Notes: generated by a model from the letters alone, not told the origin. Shown: positions 43,096-51,503, numbered from the stretch's first letter. The stretch is 64,000 nucleotides of DNA from Nitrososphaerota archaeon (GCA_016872055.1 VHBH01000001.1:186001-250000); one strand, 5' to 3'. Numbers and translations: made by a program.

Positions 43096-44693
43096 GTGAC
43101 TTGTCAGAGGAAGAAAAAATAATCATTGGCAGGGGAACCTGGATTGACAAGCTCGCATCAGAGATGATAGAGCGGGAAAAACAGTTGGGGCGAGAAACAA
43201 AACTCCTCAAAGTGGAATCAGGCCTTGGTGCGTCCGGCATTCCGCACATCGGAAGTCTGGGTGATGCAGTTCGAGCCTATGGGGTGAAGCTTGCACTGGA
43301 AAATCTAGGTTACAAGTCTGATTTGATAGCATATTCCGATGATCTAGATGGCCTCAGAAAGATTCCAGAGGGCTTGCCAGATACACTATCAGAGCACATT
43401 GCAAAGCCAGTGTCACTTATTCCGGATCCGTTTGGGTGCCATGACTCTTATGGAATGCACATGAGTAGTATTCTGCTTGATGGGTTGGACAAATTAGGAA
43501 TAAAGTATAATTTCATTCGGGCTCGAGACGCTTACAAAAACGGCCTGCTTCGCGACCAAATCCATACAATTCTGATCAATTCTGAGAAAATAGGAAATAA
43601 GATAGCAGAACTGGTAGGACAGGAAAAGTACCAGAAATTTTTGCCGTACTATCCGGTTTGCGCAAAATGTAACAGGTTATACACTGCACAATCATACGAG
43701 TATGACCAGGAAAGAAGGGTTGTAAAATACAGATGTGTCGGAGCTGAAATAGGATCAAAAATGCTCAAGGGTTGCGGCCATGAGGGAGAAGCAGACATTT
43801 CAAAGGACTTGGGTAAGCTTGCATGGAAGGTAGAGTTTGCCGCAAGATGGCATGCATTTGACATCAGGTTTGAGGCATATGGAAAAGACATTATGGATTC
43901 AGTCAAGGTAAACGACTGGGTATCTGAGGAAGTGCTAGGCCATCCGCCACCGCACCACGTAAAATATGAAATGTTTTTGGACAAGGGCGGTAAGAAGATA
44001 TCAAAATCTGCAGGAAATGTCGTCACATCACAGAAATGGTTCAGGTACGGAACACCAAAGTCCATGTTACTATTACTATACAAGAGAATCACAGGTGCAC
44101 GAGAGCTAGGCTTTGAGGACATTCCAGCATTAATGGATGAATACAATGAGATAGAGGACATTTATTTTGGAAAGATGAAACTTGACAATGAGGCAAAGTT
44201 ACTTAAGACCAGAGGACTGTACGAGTACACAAATTTGCTAAATCCGCCAAAGACTCCTCCAATGCATGTCAATTTCAGGCTGCTAATAGAATTGTGTAGA
44301 ATCTTCAAGGATGACAGGATAGGACTGGTGACAAAAAAGCTCATCGACTATGGCTCTATCAAAAACTCCGAGCCCCACATTGAGCAGTTAATAGAGCTTG
44401 CAGGAAATTACGCTGACGACTTTGAGGATGAAGAGTCTGTAAAAATTGAAATCAATCTTGAAACCAAGGCGGCTCTGTCCAAACTTGTCACAATATTAGA
44501 ATTAGACCAGGATCCTGAAGACTTGCAGAACACAATTTATAACATTGCCAAAGAGAACAATGTCCAGCCAAAGGACTTTTTCATGATATTATACCAGATA
44601 ATAATCAACGCAAGCCGCGGACCAAAAATCGGGCCATTCATAATGGACATTGGGAGAAAAAAAGTCGCGCAAACAATATCAAAGCACATCTGA
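43092..44693 (+). CDS. lysS: Lysyl-tRNA synthetase, class I
   Basis: The 533-residue synthetase has class I signatures: GIPHIGSLGD (HIGH motif, near residue 49) and KKISKSAGN (KMSKS motif, near residue 299), with a zinc-binding CAKCNRLY region near residue 193. This archaeal-type enzyme replaces the class II LysRS of most bacteria. It starts at GTG 43092, overlapping the elp3 stop by four bases. It ends next to a two-helix microprotein gene. Confidence 0.95.
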   Translation: MSDLSEEEKIIIGRGTWIDKLASEMIEREKQLGRETKLLKVESGLGASGIPHIGSLGDAVRAYGVKLALENLGYKSDLIAYSDDLDGLRKIPEGLPDTLSEHIAKPVSLIPDPFGCHDSYGMHMSSILLDGLDKLGIKYNFIRARDAYKNGLLRDQIHTILINSEKIGNKIAELVGQEKYQKFLPYYPVCAKCNRLYTAQSYEYDQERRVVKYRCVGAEIGSKMLKGCGHEGEADISKDLGKLAWKVEFAARWHAFDIRFEAYGKDIMDSVKVNDWVSEEVLGHPPPHHVKYEMFLDKGGKKISKSAGNVVTSQKWFRYGTPKSMLLLLYKRITGARELGFEDIPALMDEYNEIEDIYFGKMKLDNEAKLLKTRGLYEYTNLLNPPKTPPMHVNFRLLIELCRIFKDDRIGLVTKKLIDYGSIKNSEPHIEQLIELAGNYADDFEDEESVKIEINLETKAALSKLVTILELDQDPEDLQNTIYNIAKENNVQPKDFFMILYQIIINASRGPKIGPFIMDIGRKKVAQTISKHI

Positions 44694-44694
44694 T

Positions 44695-44880
44695 ATGGCG
44701 CATAGCGAACACAATAGAACAAGAAAGAGTCGTGGGTTTTTCCTGATAATACTTGGCGCACTGTTGTTCTTTATCGCACCGACTTGGTTTTCCGGTGAGC
44801 CACAAACCGGAATTGCACTAATTGTGGTCGGGTTCATAGTGGGCGGCCTTGGTTTTTACCTCCGGTTCATCCGTAAATAG
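44695..44880 (+). CDS. Two-helix small membrane protein (61 aa)
   Basis: ATG 44695 lies one base after the lysS stop. The product has a basic start (HNRTRKSR), two membrane helices (residues about 14-30 and 36-55) and a basic end. The tight spacing means it is read from the elp3-lysS mRNA. A longer in-frame start inside lysS is less likely. Function unknown. Confidence 0.7.
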   Translation: MAHSEHNRTRKSRGFFLIILGALLFFIAPTWFSGEPQTGIALIVVGFIVGGLGFYLRFIRK

Positions 44881-44914
44881 TAAAATTCATCTTTGTAATA
44901 CATGGTGATATCAC

Positions 44915-45751
44915 ATGGGACTCTTTAGGCGAAAAAAAGAAGAAGAAATCAGAATAGAAACACCAGAGCCAGTACAGGTAAAGAGTCCAGAGGCAATCCA
45001 AGTGGAGAAAATTGCATCCGATCTTGAACATCTAAACTTGGAATTACATTCAAAGGCAGAACACCTTAGGTCTGTATCTGAAAAACTTGACAAGGTAAAG
45101 GCAGAATATGAGGAATTAGTCGGTATGGTAATGGCGGCAAAAAAAGAGGCAAACATGAAAAAGTCAGAAATGGATGCTCAGCGAGTCCAACACCAACAAC
45201 TATTCAAGCAGATAGATGCCGCCAAGCTTGAATTGGAATCGACAAAAAGGCAGGCAGAGGAAAACAAGGCCATCCTATCAGAGGTAAATAGGACCAAGAC
45301 AGACCTGGAGATAGCAAGAACTGAATACCAAAAGTACAAGACCGAAACAGAAGAAATAAGGAAAAACCTGGATTCGGTTCAAATTTCATACGAGTCCAGC
45401 AGAAAGGCTCAAGAGGCTGCAAACCAAGAATTGCTTGAGACAAACCACCATCTAGAATCTGCCAGAATTGAAATAGATAAGATGCGGGCGGAATCCGAAT
45501 CAAAGAAAAAAGAAATAGAAAATGCAAAGCGCGAGCTTAAATTCATTGAAAATAAGATGTCGAACGCAGGCGGTCGGGCAGATCAAAAAAGCGTAGTAGC
45601 CGCGGCTAGTTCTGTAGTATCATCGCTTAACGCAAAAATCCAATCAATGCAAAAGGAAATGGAGATAATCAAAACCACTCTACAACGCGAGCGAATAGAG
45701 CACAAGCAGGTAAATGACCAGCTTAATGAAATACTAAAAAGAAAAAACTAG
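44915..45751 (+). CDS. Long coiled-coil protein
   Basis: The 278-residue protein is almost entirely alpha-helical with heptad patterning from residue 28 to the end, rich in Glu, Lys, Gln and Ala. It begins with a basic MGLFRRKKEEE that could touch the membrane or DNA. It has no globular domain. Such proteins act in chromosome or cell-shape organisation; the role here is unknown. It has no signal peptide. It follows the lysS unit after 34 bases and could be its last gene. Confidence 0.75.
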   Translation: MGLFRRKKEEEIRIETPEPVQVKSPEAIQVEKIASDLEHLNLELHSKAEHLRSVSEKLDKVKAEYEELVGMVMAAKKEANMKKSEMDAQRVQHQQLFKQIDAAKLELESTKRQAEENKAILSEVNRTKTDLEIARTEYQKYKTETEEIRKNLDSVQISYESSRKAQEAANQELLETNHHLESARIEIDKMRAESESKKKEIENAKRELKFIENKMSNAGGRADQKSVVAAASSVVSSLNAKIQSMQKEMEIIKTTLQRERIEHKQVNDQLNEILKRKN

Positions 45752-45756
45752 CGAAG

Positions 45757-46021
45757 TTATTTTAGAATCTTTTGTTTGATAAACAAGAATTCCTCATCCG
45801 ATAATGTTCTGGTGTCCTTGAGTACCACAATCTTTGCAAGCTATTCCACGATGTTGTCATTGATTGGGCGCCATGGGGAAGGGTTTAGAATTGTGTCTGC
45901 GCAAGTATTGCGCAAATATTCTGCGTATCGTATCTTTCGGCACTGATGATTCTCTATTTTATGTGCTCATTACAGAATTTGAATCCGGAATAGCTGCAAT
46001 TTGTCGGCAAATTGTTGTCAT
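45757..46021 (-). pseudogene. Decayed small gene with a SHOCT-like C-terminus
   Basis: The gap from 45752 to 46168 has no intact gene on either strand. On the complement, ATG 46021 opens a frame that stops after 19 residues (VMST). The next frame continues without a break as ENHQCRKIRYAEYLRN... through NPSPWRPINDNIVE. It meets an in-frame TAG, then reads LAKIVVLKDTRTLSDEEF and ends ...KQKILK at 45757. The last part is a textbook SHOCT-like short C-terminal domain. The total length of 265 bases is one more than a multiple of three. One frameshift and one nonsense codon therefore explain it, which indicates a recently broken gene of about 88 codons. Confidence 0.55.
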
Positions 46022-46168
46022 ATATGTAAAATATGCTCGTATTTGTCTTAGTCTTTGGTTGCGATAGGCTCAATCTCTGGCCGAAAATCCAGTGGATTAT
46101 TAAAATGAGTAGCTCGTCTGTGGCAAAATTTGGCTTTGTTTTTATGCAAAGACAGACAAATACCAGTC

Positions 46169-46306
46169 ATGTCGGCACTGGGCAAAATCTTCAGGGCTTT
46201 TGCTTTTGTTGTAATTGGAATTGTCACGATCATTGTAGGGGCATTTATGATCCGCGGAACAATGCACATGTGGGACAAGCCCAACGACGACCCAAAGGAC
46301 AAATAA
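46169..46306 (+). CDS. Single-pass membrane microprotein (45 aa)
   Basis: ATG 46169 to TAA 46304-46306 encodes 45 residues. They comprise a short basic start, a membrane helix at about residues 9-28 (AFAFVVIGIVTIIVGAFMI) and a polar Asp/Lys-rich end with HMWDKPNDD. It is followed 20 bases later by a Cys-rich small gene, so the two may be paired. The composition is clearly protein-like. Function unknown. Confidence 0.65.
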   Translation: MSALGKIFRAFAFVVIGIVTIIVGAFMIRGTMHMWDKPNDDPKDK

Positions 46307-46326
46307 TACATTTTGGTTAAGATGTC

Positions 46327-46500
46327 ATGGTAGGCCCGCAAGACGGAGGATTTGGCTTTGACCAGTCCAAAAAATACACTGAAGTTGAGAATCTGGAACA
46401 GATCTGTGTCCAGTGCCAGGCGGGACAGCACGCAAAATGCTTGGCAAAGGCAAAACAGATTCCTAATTGTGAGTGCGAGCACTGTATCATCTTTGGGTAG
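46327..46500 (+). CDS. Cys-rich small protein, probable zinc binder (57 aa)
   Basis: ATG 46327 to TAG 46498-46500 encodes 57 residues. The C-terminal half holds six cysteines and two histidines: ICVQCQ, GQHAKC, NCECEHC. Two interleaved zinc sites or one iron-sulfur-like cluster are possible. The N-terminus is Gly-rich and polar. It follows a membrane microprotein gene on the same strand. No family is recognised. Confidence 0.68.
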   Translation: MVGPQDGGFGFDQSKKYTEVENLEQICVQCQAGQHAKCLAKAKQIPNCECEHCIIFG

Positions 46501-46948
46501 GTATTCAGTTATCACTGCACTTCCTTGAAATAAAATTATACATACACAGGATACATCGAGTAAATAGATTGGACATATTGCTAGACTTTTTGGTGAATCT
46601 CATCTATTATTCATGAAACCTGAAACATAGAAAATAATCATAAATTTTCCAAAATAGTATAGAGAGCATAAAAAATCCAATGAAGAGTTTGTGAAAAGTT
46701 CAGAGTGACAGGAAGAATTAATGTGAGGATAGGCATTTGAGAAATATGATTTCGGATCGATTATAATGAATTTTAAACAATTATCAAAGAAATGTTTCAA
46801 ATTCATTCCAGATTTTGGGCTCCGATTCACTGAATCCGATCATCTTTGATCAAATCTCTAACTCTTCGTCATCGCCCAATCATGTGTAAAAAACGTAAGT
46901 TAAGAGTCTGCTGGAATGATTAAAAACAAAGACTGAGCAATCACATCC
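46501..46948. other. Gene-free AT-rich gap
   Basis: About 448 bases without a convincing gene on either strand. One 76-codon complement frame (46600-46830) exists, but its composition (Asn, Ser, Phe, Tyr, no domain) looks random. Near the end, TGATTAAAAAC lies about 30 bases before the ATG at 46949 and may be its promoter. No repeat or stable hairpin stood out. Confidence 0.5.
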
Positions 46949-47488
46949 ATGGAAAAAGAAGAGATTCGACAACTGATCATTCAAGAGCTGGAAAAGATTC
47001 GCACTCACAAAACTAAGCTTGGACAGGGATGCGCTGCATGCCATGTCATGTTTTCACTCAAAAATACACTGAACAGCTCAGAGCAGGACTGTGCTGATTT
47101 AGTTTCTCAAGTATTATCAGAAGACTTGAAGTTAAACGAGGAATTTATCGAAACGGTAGAGCAAATCCACATGACAGAGCGAGGCCTTGGCGGTGCATTT
47201 GCTATGCGAGAGCGTGAATCAAAGGACTCGTATTTGGATGTATACTTTGCAAATGTACTAGACGAGCTTGGAACAGACCTTGCGCAATACTCATCAGAGA
47301 TTCTACTTCGGAAGATTCTCCTGGCGTATCTGTCGTTGTATATCGCCCAGACAATCGGCGTTGATTATCACGCGGCAACAGAAGAACTGTATTATATTTT
47401 GCGTAAAAACGAAAAGAAAAACTTCCAGCTCGACGAGTTTATCGACAAATTACAGGACAGGATAAGGCGCACTAGCCGTCAGGCTTGA
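46949..47488 (+). CDS. Helical soluble protein with a CAACH motif, unknown function
   Basis: The 179-residue product is all-helical. It carries GQGCAACHVMFSL at residues 26-38. The CAACH looks like a c-type haem motif, but no signal peptide is present, so cytoplasmic metal binding is more likely. A further cysteine lies near residue 48. The rest is acidic and free of known domains. It is convergent with the DM13 gene and overlaps it by 17 bases. Confidence 0.62.
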   Translation: MEKEEIRQLIIQELEKIRTHKTKLGQGCAACHVMFSLKNTLNSSEQDCADLVSQVLSEDLKLNEEFIETVEQIHMTERGLGGAFAMRERESKDSYLDVYFANVLDELGTDLAQYSSEILLRKILLAYLSLYIAQTIGVDYHAATEELYYILRKNEKKNFQLDEFIDKLQDRIRRTSRQA

Positions 47489-48095
47489 CAAATTTGGCGT
47501 ATCCATAGTATAGCTCAAACGGCTTGCTGTAAATGACCAGAATGCTGTACGTGTCATGGTCGATTCCCGAAATGTCATAATTTTGGTCTCCCTGCGAGGC
47601 ACGTAGTGAGCCTATTTCTATTCCCGTATCTACTGTGCCGTCTTTGGTCAGGTATAGTTTTTGATCAATTCCGCTTGCTATCCCAAAGTCCTGCAATCTC
47701 AGAAACGTACTTTTGCCAGAGACATAGACAGCTGTCTGCCCGCCTGCATCGTACCCCTTTACACCGCTTATCGTGGTAAGTTTGATCATTCGGAGCTCGG
47801 ATGTTCCAGAGATTTCCGTCATGATGTCCTTGCTTTCTGCTGCAAAGCTTGGCCTGTCCCTTGCTTCTTCCAGTATAAGATTTCTTGTACTAGAAGGCAT
47901 TGTCTGAATTAAAAATGCCTTGGTGTCTTCGGATAGTACAATGAATTTCTCATATGTCAGGTCTTGACGTATTTCAGATAATGCCATGCCAAGCTTGTTT
48001 TGCTGCTCTGGTTGCACGTATGATGCCGCCACCACATAATACGAACCTATCAGAAATGTTCCAATTATTACTGATATGGTGACTGTCCTGAGCAT
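47472..48095 (-). CDS. DM13-domain exported protein
   Basis: ATG 48095 gives a 207-residue product with a signal anchor (residues 5-22). A helical region follows, and then a DM13 domain at about residues 110-205: STFLRLQDFGIASGIDQKLY, EIGSLRASQGDQNYDISG and PFELYYGYAKF. DM13 domains occur outside the cell and are proposed to take part in electron transfer or cell-surface redox chemistry. A GGGAGG ribosome-binding site lies six bases before the ATG, which supports this start over one 69 bases upstream. It is the third gene of a unit with the two membrane paralogues. Confidence 0.82.
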   Translation of the reverse strand: MLRTVTISVIIGTFLIGSYYVVAASYVQPEQQNKLGMALSEIRQDLTYEKFIVLSEDTKAFLIQTMPSSTRNLILEEARDRPSFAAESKDIMTEISGTSELRMIKLTTISGVKGYDAGGQTAVYVSGKSTFLRLQDFGIASGIDQKLYLTKDGTVDTGIEIGSLRASQGDQNYDISGIDHDTYSILVIYSKPFELYYGYAKFVKPDG

Positions 48096-48096
48096 T

Positions 48097-48645
48097 CTAG
48101 GCCTCCCTAGATAGTGTGAATTTTGATTTTGATTCCACTTGGACTGCAATTGCAAAGAACGCACCCATCACAAGGCCATATACCGCATGCAGTTCAACCG
48201 CGCTGATGAGGACAAAGTTAGAATTGGTAAGCATGAAGATTATTTCGCCATCAAGCCAGTATGTTTGTACTATTGGCATTATGACAAAAAGGCTGATTGG
48301 CACAAAAAACACTCCAAAGACTACAAGTCCTGTTATGATTCCTGCAATTGCACCATTTTTGATTGAATAGTTGTCTAGCTTTTTGTGCATCCCTGAGACC
48401 AAGCCAAAAAACGTGCCTATAATGCAGGCAGTAAGCATGTGCGATACCATTCCGATAAGCGTGGCCTCAAGGCCTGATGAGCCGACTGCTAAGCCTACGA
48501 TTTTATAAAAAGACCCCTGGGCAGCACCCAGTGAGAGGTCAATTATGAAGATGCTCACAAAAATCGCAAATCCGCCGACAAGCCCCGCTACGCACCCAAT
48601 CTGTGCCCTCTTTTTCAGAGAGACGACAGGATCAAAACTGATCAT
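48097..48645 (-). CDS. Polytopic membrane protein, paralogue of the next gene upstream
   Basis: The 182-residue product (ATG 48645) has five or six membrane helices. It opens with the segment GCVAGLVGGFAIFVSIFIID, which is nearly shared with its upstream neighbour. The two proteins align along their whole length (KIVGLAVGSSG versus QVVGMLVGLDG; HMLTACIIG versus HMLTAALIG), so they arose by tandem duplication. The start overlaps the stop of the upstream gene as ATGA. A membrane channel, or a partner of the DM13 protein, is possible. No family is known to me. Confidence 0.72.
   Translation of the reverse strand: MISFDPVVSLKKRAQIGCVAGLVGGFAIFVSIFIIDLSLGAAQGSFYKIVGLAVGSSGLEATLIGMVSHMLTACIIGTFFGLVSGMHKKLDNYSIKNGAIAGIITGLVVFGVFFVPISLFVIMPIVQTYWLDGEIIFMLTNSNFVLISAVELHAVYGLVMGAFFAIAVQVESKSKFTLSREA
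48102..48107 (-). promoter_or_regulatory. Ribosome-binding site for the DM13 gene
   Basis: The complement reads GGGAGG six bases before ATG 48095, inside the end of the upstream gene. It is a strong Shine-Dalgarno match and fixes the start of the DM13 gene. Confidence 0.65.
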
Positions 48646-49262
48646 GTAGATGGCCAGTGTTCGCTCTCTGTTTTTTCCCACTTTATTTTTTCTTCTTTCT
48701 TTGTTTTCCCTTTCATAGAATAATCCTCATACAGCATAAACGATGCAAACAGTCCCATTATACTTCCATACAGAACGTGTAAGATGAGCGCGCCCCACAT
48801 TATCTGGTCCGATGTTCCCATCAGGATTTGTGCGGTTTGTAGTTGCTCTGATGTCACCATGGAAATGCCTATTATCTGATCAGACAACATTGGAAATATC
48901 AAAAACAACGACACCGGCATGAAAAATATTGCAAAGACCTGAATTCCTGTGACTCCGCCTGCGATTATTCCCTTAGCGACTCCATTGATTTGTAGTAACC
49001 TATGCATAGTGGAGCATATGCAGAAGATTGACCCAATGAGCGCTGCAGTCAGCATGTGTGTAAAGAATCCAAATAATATTGCAGGCATACCATCTAGGCC
49101 TACAAGCATCCCAACAACTTGGTAGAACGTTCCAAATGGAACTCCCACGTCAAAGTCAATCCAGAAAAACGAGCTGAAAAGTGCGAATCCACCTACCAGT
49201 CCTGCAATACATCCTGTTTTTGCCATTCGATAGATTTCTGCACCGCTAGTTAATCTTATCAC
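48642..49262 (-). CDS. Polytopic membrane protein, first of a tandem paralogue pair
   Basis: The 206-residue product has five or six membrane helices and a highly charged cytoplasmic tail (GKTKKEEKIKWEKTESEHW) that its paralogue lacks. The matching opening GCIAGLVGGFALFSSFFWID and the HMLTAALIG helix identify the pair. It is the first gene of the DM13 unit. Its promoter must lie in the gap up to 49573, where a structured element occurs at 49400-49505, 138 bases before its ATG. Function unknown. Confidence 0.72.
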   Translation of the reverse strand: MIRLTSGAEIYRMAKTGCIAGLVGGFALFSSFFWIDFDVGVPFGTFYQVVGMLVGLDGMPAILFGFFTHMLTAALIGSIFCICSTMHRLLQINGVAKGIIAGGVTGIQVFAIFFMPVSLFLIFPMLSDQIIGISMVTSEQLQTAQILMGTSDQIMWGALILHVLYGSIMGLFASFMLYEDYSMKGKTKKEEKIKWEKTESEHWPST

Positions 49263-49399
49263 CTAAAGGAGCATTACGAATGCATGTAATTTTCAACGGT
49301 ATGATATCACATCAAACGAATATAATCATCATCATTTGAATTATGAAAATTTGTTTAATTCGTATTGATCATACTGAAAAATCATTCATATGAAATTTC

Positions 49400-49505
49400 A
49401 GGATAGTATCGCAAGCAATGCAATGAAACTTGGTTTCACGCCACAGACCCGGTACGAGCGCATCAGTGTTTGCTTGATACTACCCTTATAGTGTAATACT
49501 ATCCT
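49400..49505. ncRNA. Candidate structured RNA or regulatory leader with alternative pairings
   Basis: The gap 49263-49573 has no gene but holds nested inverted repeats. AGGATAGTAT (49400-49409) pairs perfectly with ATACTATCCT (49496-49505). The same left arm, as GGATAGTATC (49401-49410) plus AAGCAA (49413-49418), can instead pair with TTGCTTGATACTACC (49470-49484). Between them lies a perfect hairpin, TGAAAC-TTG-GTTTCA (49424-49438). Two mutually exclusive pairings of one arm are typical of attenuators and riboswitches, and also possible for a small inverted-repeat element. On the complement it would be the leader of the membrane/DM13 unit. The strand is not fixed by sequence. Confidence 0.45.
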
Positions 49506-49573
49506 AGAACAATAAAGCTGATCACACCTGATCTAAACATTTGTAATATTACAAAACAAATAACAAACACATG

Positions 49574-50368
49574 TTAAGGCTTGCCAAAGAGCGTTTTCTG
49601 CTTTTTATCGGTAAATGAGAGCTCCTCCATCCCTAACAACAGCCTAAGCTTGTTGGCAGTTGCAGGACCAAAGCCTTCGTATCGGTTATTTGCCATTATT
49701 ATTGCGTAGGAGATATTGTCTTGGATTTTTTGTATTTTTTCAATCCAAGACTTCATTTGTTTTGTCCTGTCATTTTGCAACTTGCCAAATTCTTTTTCCG
49801 GTATACTTCTATCACCAATTAATCTCAAATAGACAAAATCAGATGTGAGTGGCGCCGAGTTTTGTATTCCTGAAACGTCACTCCATACTAGACAGATCTT
49901 TTTGTCACCGAGATACTTTATTGCAGTGTCTGAAAACCAGGATTGGTGCCTTCCTTCTATTACATAATTATTATCCGGAAAATATGATTGTAGCTGTTCC
50001 AGATTTGGCCTTGCCTCTTCAAATGATAACGATGGTGGAAGCTGCACAACAGACAAGAGAAATTTTGTCCCAAGAGATTTCATTGATTGTAAAAACTGCT
50101 CCAGATATGGTGAGGGATTTGCCAACCTTTTATCATGTGTTATAATTTGTGGAAGCTTGGATGTGAACTTGAAATGGTTTGGTGTTTCCGAGTACCATTT
50201 TTTCACCATAACATCATTTGGTATCGCGTAAAATGTCGAGTTTATCTCGGTTACATCAAAAATAGTCGAATAATGCCTCAGAAAATTCGACCTTGAGAGG
50301 CTTTTTGGATAAAACGGTCCCTGCCAACCGTCATAGCCCCATCCAGTACAGCCCACATTGACTAGCAT
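49574..50368 (-). CDS. DUF72-family TIM-barrel protein
   Basis: The 264-residue protein starts VNVGCTGWGYDGWQGPFYP, the unmistakable DUF72 opening. It shows EINSTFYAIPNDVMVKKW near residue 40 and FVYLRLIGDR near residue 178. The family is a TIM barrel of uncertain enzymatic role, sometimes linked to DNA repair. Its ATG (50366-50368) overlaps the stop of the J-domain gene (TAATG), so the two are translationally coupled. Confidence 0.88.
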   Translation of the reverse strand: MLVNVGCTGWGYDGWQGPFYPKSLSRSNFLRHYSTIFDVTEINSTFYAIPNDVMVKKWYSETPNHFKFTSKLPQIITHDKRLANPSPYLEQFLQSMKSLGTKFLLSVVQLPPSLSFEEARPNLEQLQSYFPDNNYVIEGRHQSWFSDTAIKYLGDKKICLVWSDVSGIQNSAPLTSDFVYLRLIGDRSIPEKEFGKLQNDRTKQMKSWIEKIQKIQDNISYAIIMANNRYEGFGPATANKLRLLLGMEELSFTDKKQKTLFGKP

Positions 50369-51462
50369 TATTTTTTCTTGAACATCCCAAAGCCGAACCT
50401 AGAGCCGGGCTGTTTTTCTTTTTTGCCGAGGTTGTTCAAGGTTTCATATGTGATTTGCCTACCGTTTCCCACCATTTTTGATGTCTTAAGCTCACGGAAT
50501 TTGAATCGCTTACCGTTTTCCAAAATTATTGTTGCGTCATCAGATAAAGCAAAGCCAGAGCCCTCGTCATGAAATGTCATGGAACCGCCGTGCATTAAGG
50601 TGATTTCGCAGTTATAGTTCATTGTCGTTCCAAACATAATGAGGTGTTTTGCTCGGACCTTCACATTGTTTATCAGATTATTTACCACTACAGTTTCTGC
50701 ATCCAAGAATACGGTTTCCCTTGCGTTTGATATTACGACTTTGCCCTTTGGTGCGCGCAGCTCCGTGAAATGCTCTTTTGTAATGTATATCCCTACTCTG
50801 CCCTGAGGATCCTGCATTGTTTCCTTGATGCCAGTTACATTGCCTACCAGAATGTCGCCATTTTCTGCTGTTATTTTTACTCCATGTTCAATGATGAAAT
50901 TATTTTTCAGAGGATCAATTAGGACAAAGTTTCCGTTTGTTATCGTTATTCTGGTTTTGTTCTCCTCTGCATATGCAAAATACGGGCTAGTTATACTGCC
51001 TGACATATTAATCGCTCCATCATATGTGAGTGTACCTGCCCAGATTTTTCCCTTGATTGATAGATCCCCTGTCTTTTCTCGCGAAAACTCTACTTCGCCT
51101 AATTCTTTTGAGCCAAACAACCTAGAGCCTGCTGCATTGTCGTGTTGCAGTAATGCAATCCAGTCCTGAGCTACCTTCATCTCTCGCGCCACATCACCTG
51201 ATAAAACCAGGTTTCGCCTCTTTCTTTCCTCCTCAGAATCACCAGTGTATACCTTCGCTTTTTTGAGCCTTTCATCTTCCGTATCTGGATAGGCCTTACC
51301 TGCCTTGAGGTCCTCATATGCCTGAATAATTTTTTTTACGATTTCCTCGTCTCCACCCCTGTCGGAGTGATGGTCTAGGATCAGCTTGCGAAACGCATCT
51401 CTGATTTCTCTTTGAGTTGCGCTGGGCTTTATCCCCAAAATATCATAATTGCTTTCAACCAA
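50368..51462 (-). CDS. J-domain protein with altered HPD motif and a beta-helical body
   Basis: From TTG 51462 the 364-residue product begins with a J domain (residues 4-65: YDILGIKPSATQREIRDAF, then AYEDLK). The HPD tripeptide that activates Hsp70 reads HSD (residues 32-34). After a charged linker, residues 120-340 are a run of short beta strands with regular hydrophobic steps (VKITAENGDILVGNVTG, KGKVVISNARETVFLDAETV) that suggest a parallel beta helix. The end is basic. The altered HPD implies it may not stimulate DnaK. A longer reading to 51603 would overlap the upstream Cys-rich gene and adds a random leader. Confidence 0.75.
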   Translation of the reverse strand: MVESNYDILGIKPSATQREIRDAFRKLILDHHSDRGGDEEIVKKIIQAYEDLKAGKAYPDTEDERLKKAKVYTGDSEEERKRRNLVLSGDVAREMKVAQDWIALLQHDNAAGSRLFGSKELGEVEFSREKTGDLSIKGKIWAGTLTYDGAINMSGSITSPYFAYAEENKTRITITNGNFVLIDPLKNNFIIEHGVKITAENGDILVGNVTGIKETMQDPQGRVGIYITKEHFTELRAPKGKVVISNARETVFLDAETVVVNNLINNVKVRAKHLIMFGTTMNYNCEITLMHGGSMTFHDEGSGFALSDDATIILENGKRFKFRELKTSKMVGNGRQITYETLNNLGKKEKQPGSRFGFGMFKKK

Positions 51463-51503
51463 ACTATATTGTATCAATATGCTATGATTATGTATTTTTT
51501 GAG

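Noticed and set aside
46048-46515. 155-codon complement frame in the 46 kb gap
   Set aside because: It covers two better-supported small plus-strand genes and shows no recognisable fold.
46600-46830. 76-codon complement frame
   Set aside because: Low-information AT-rich composition, no promoter or ribosome site, no domain.
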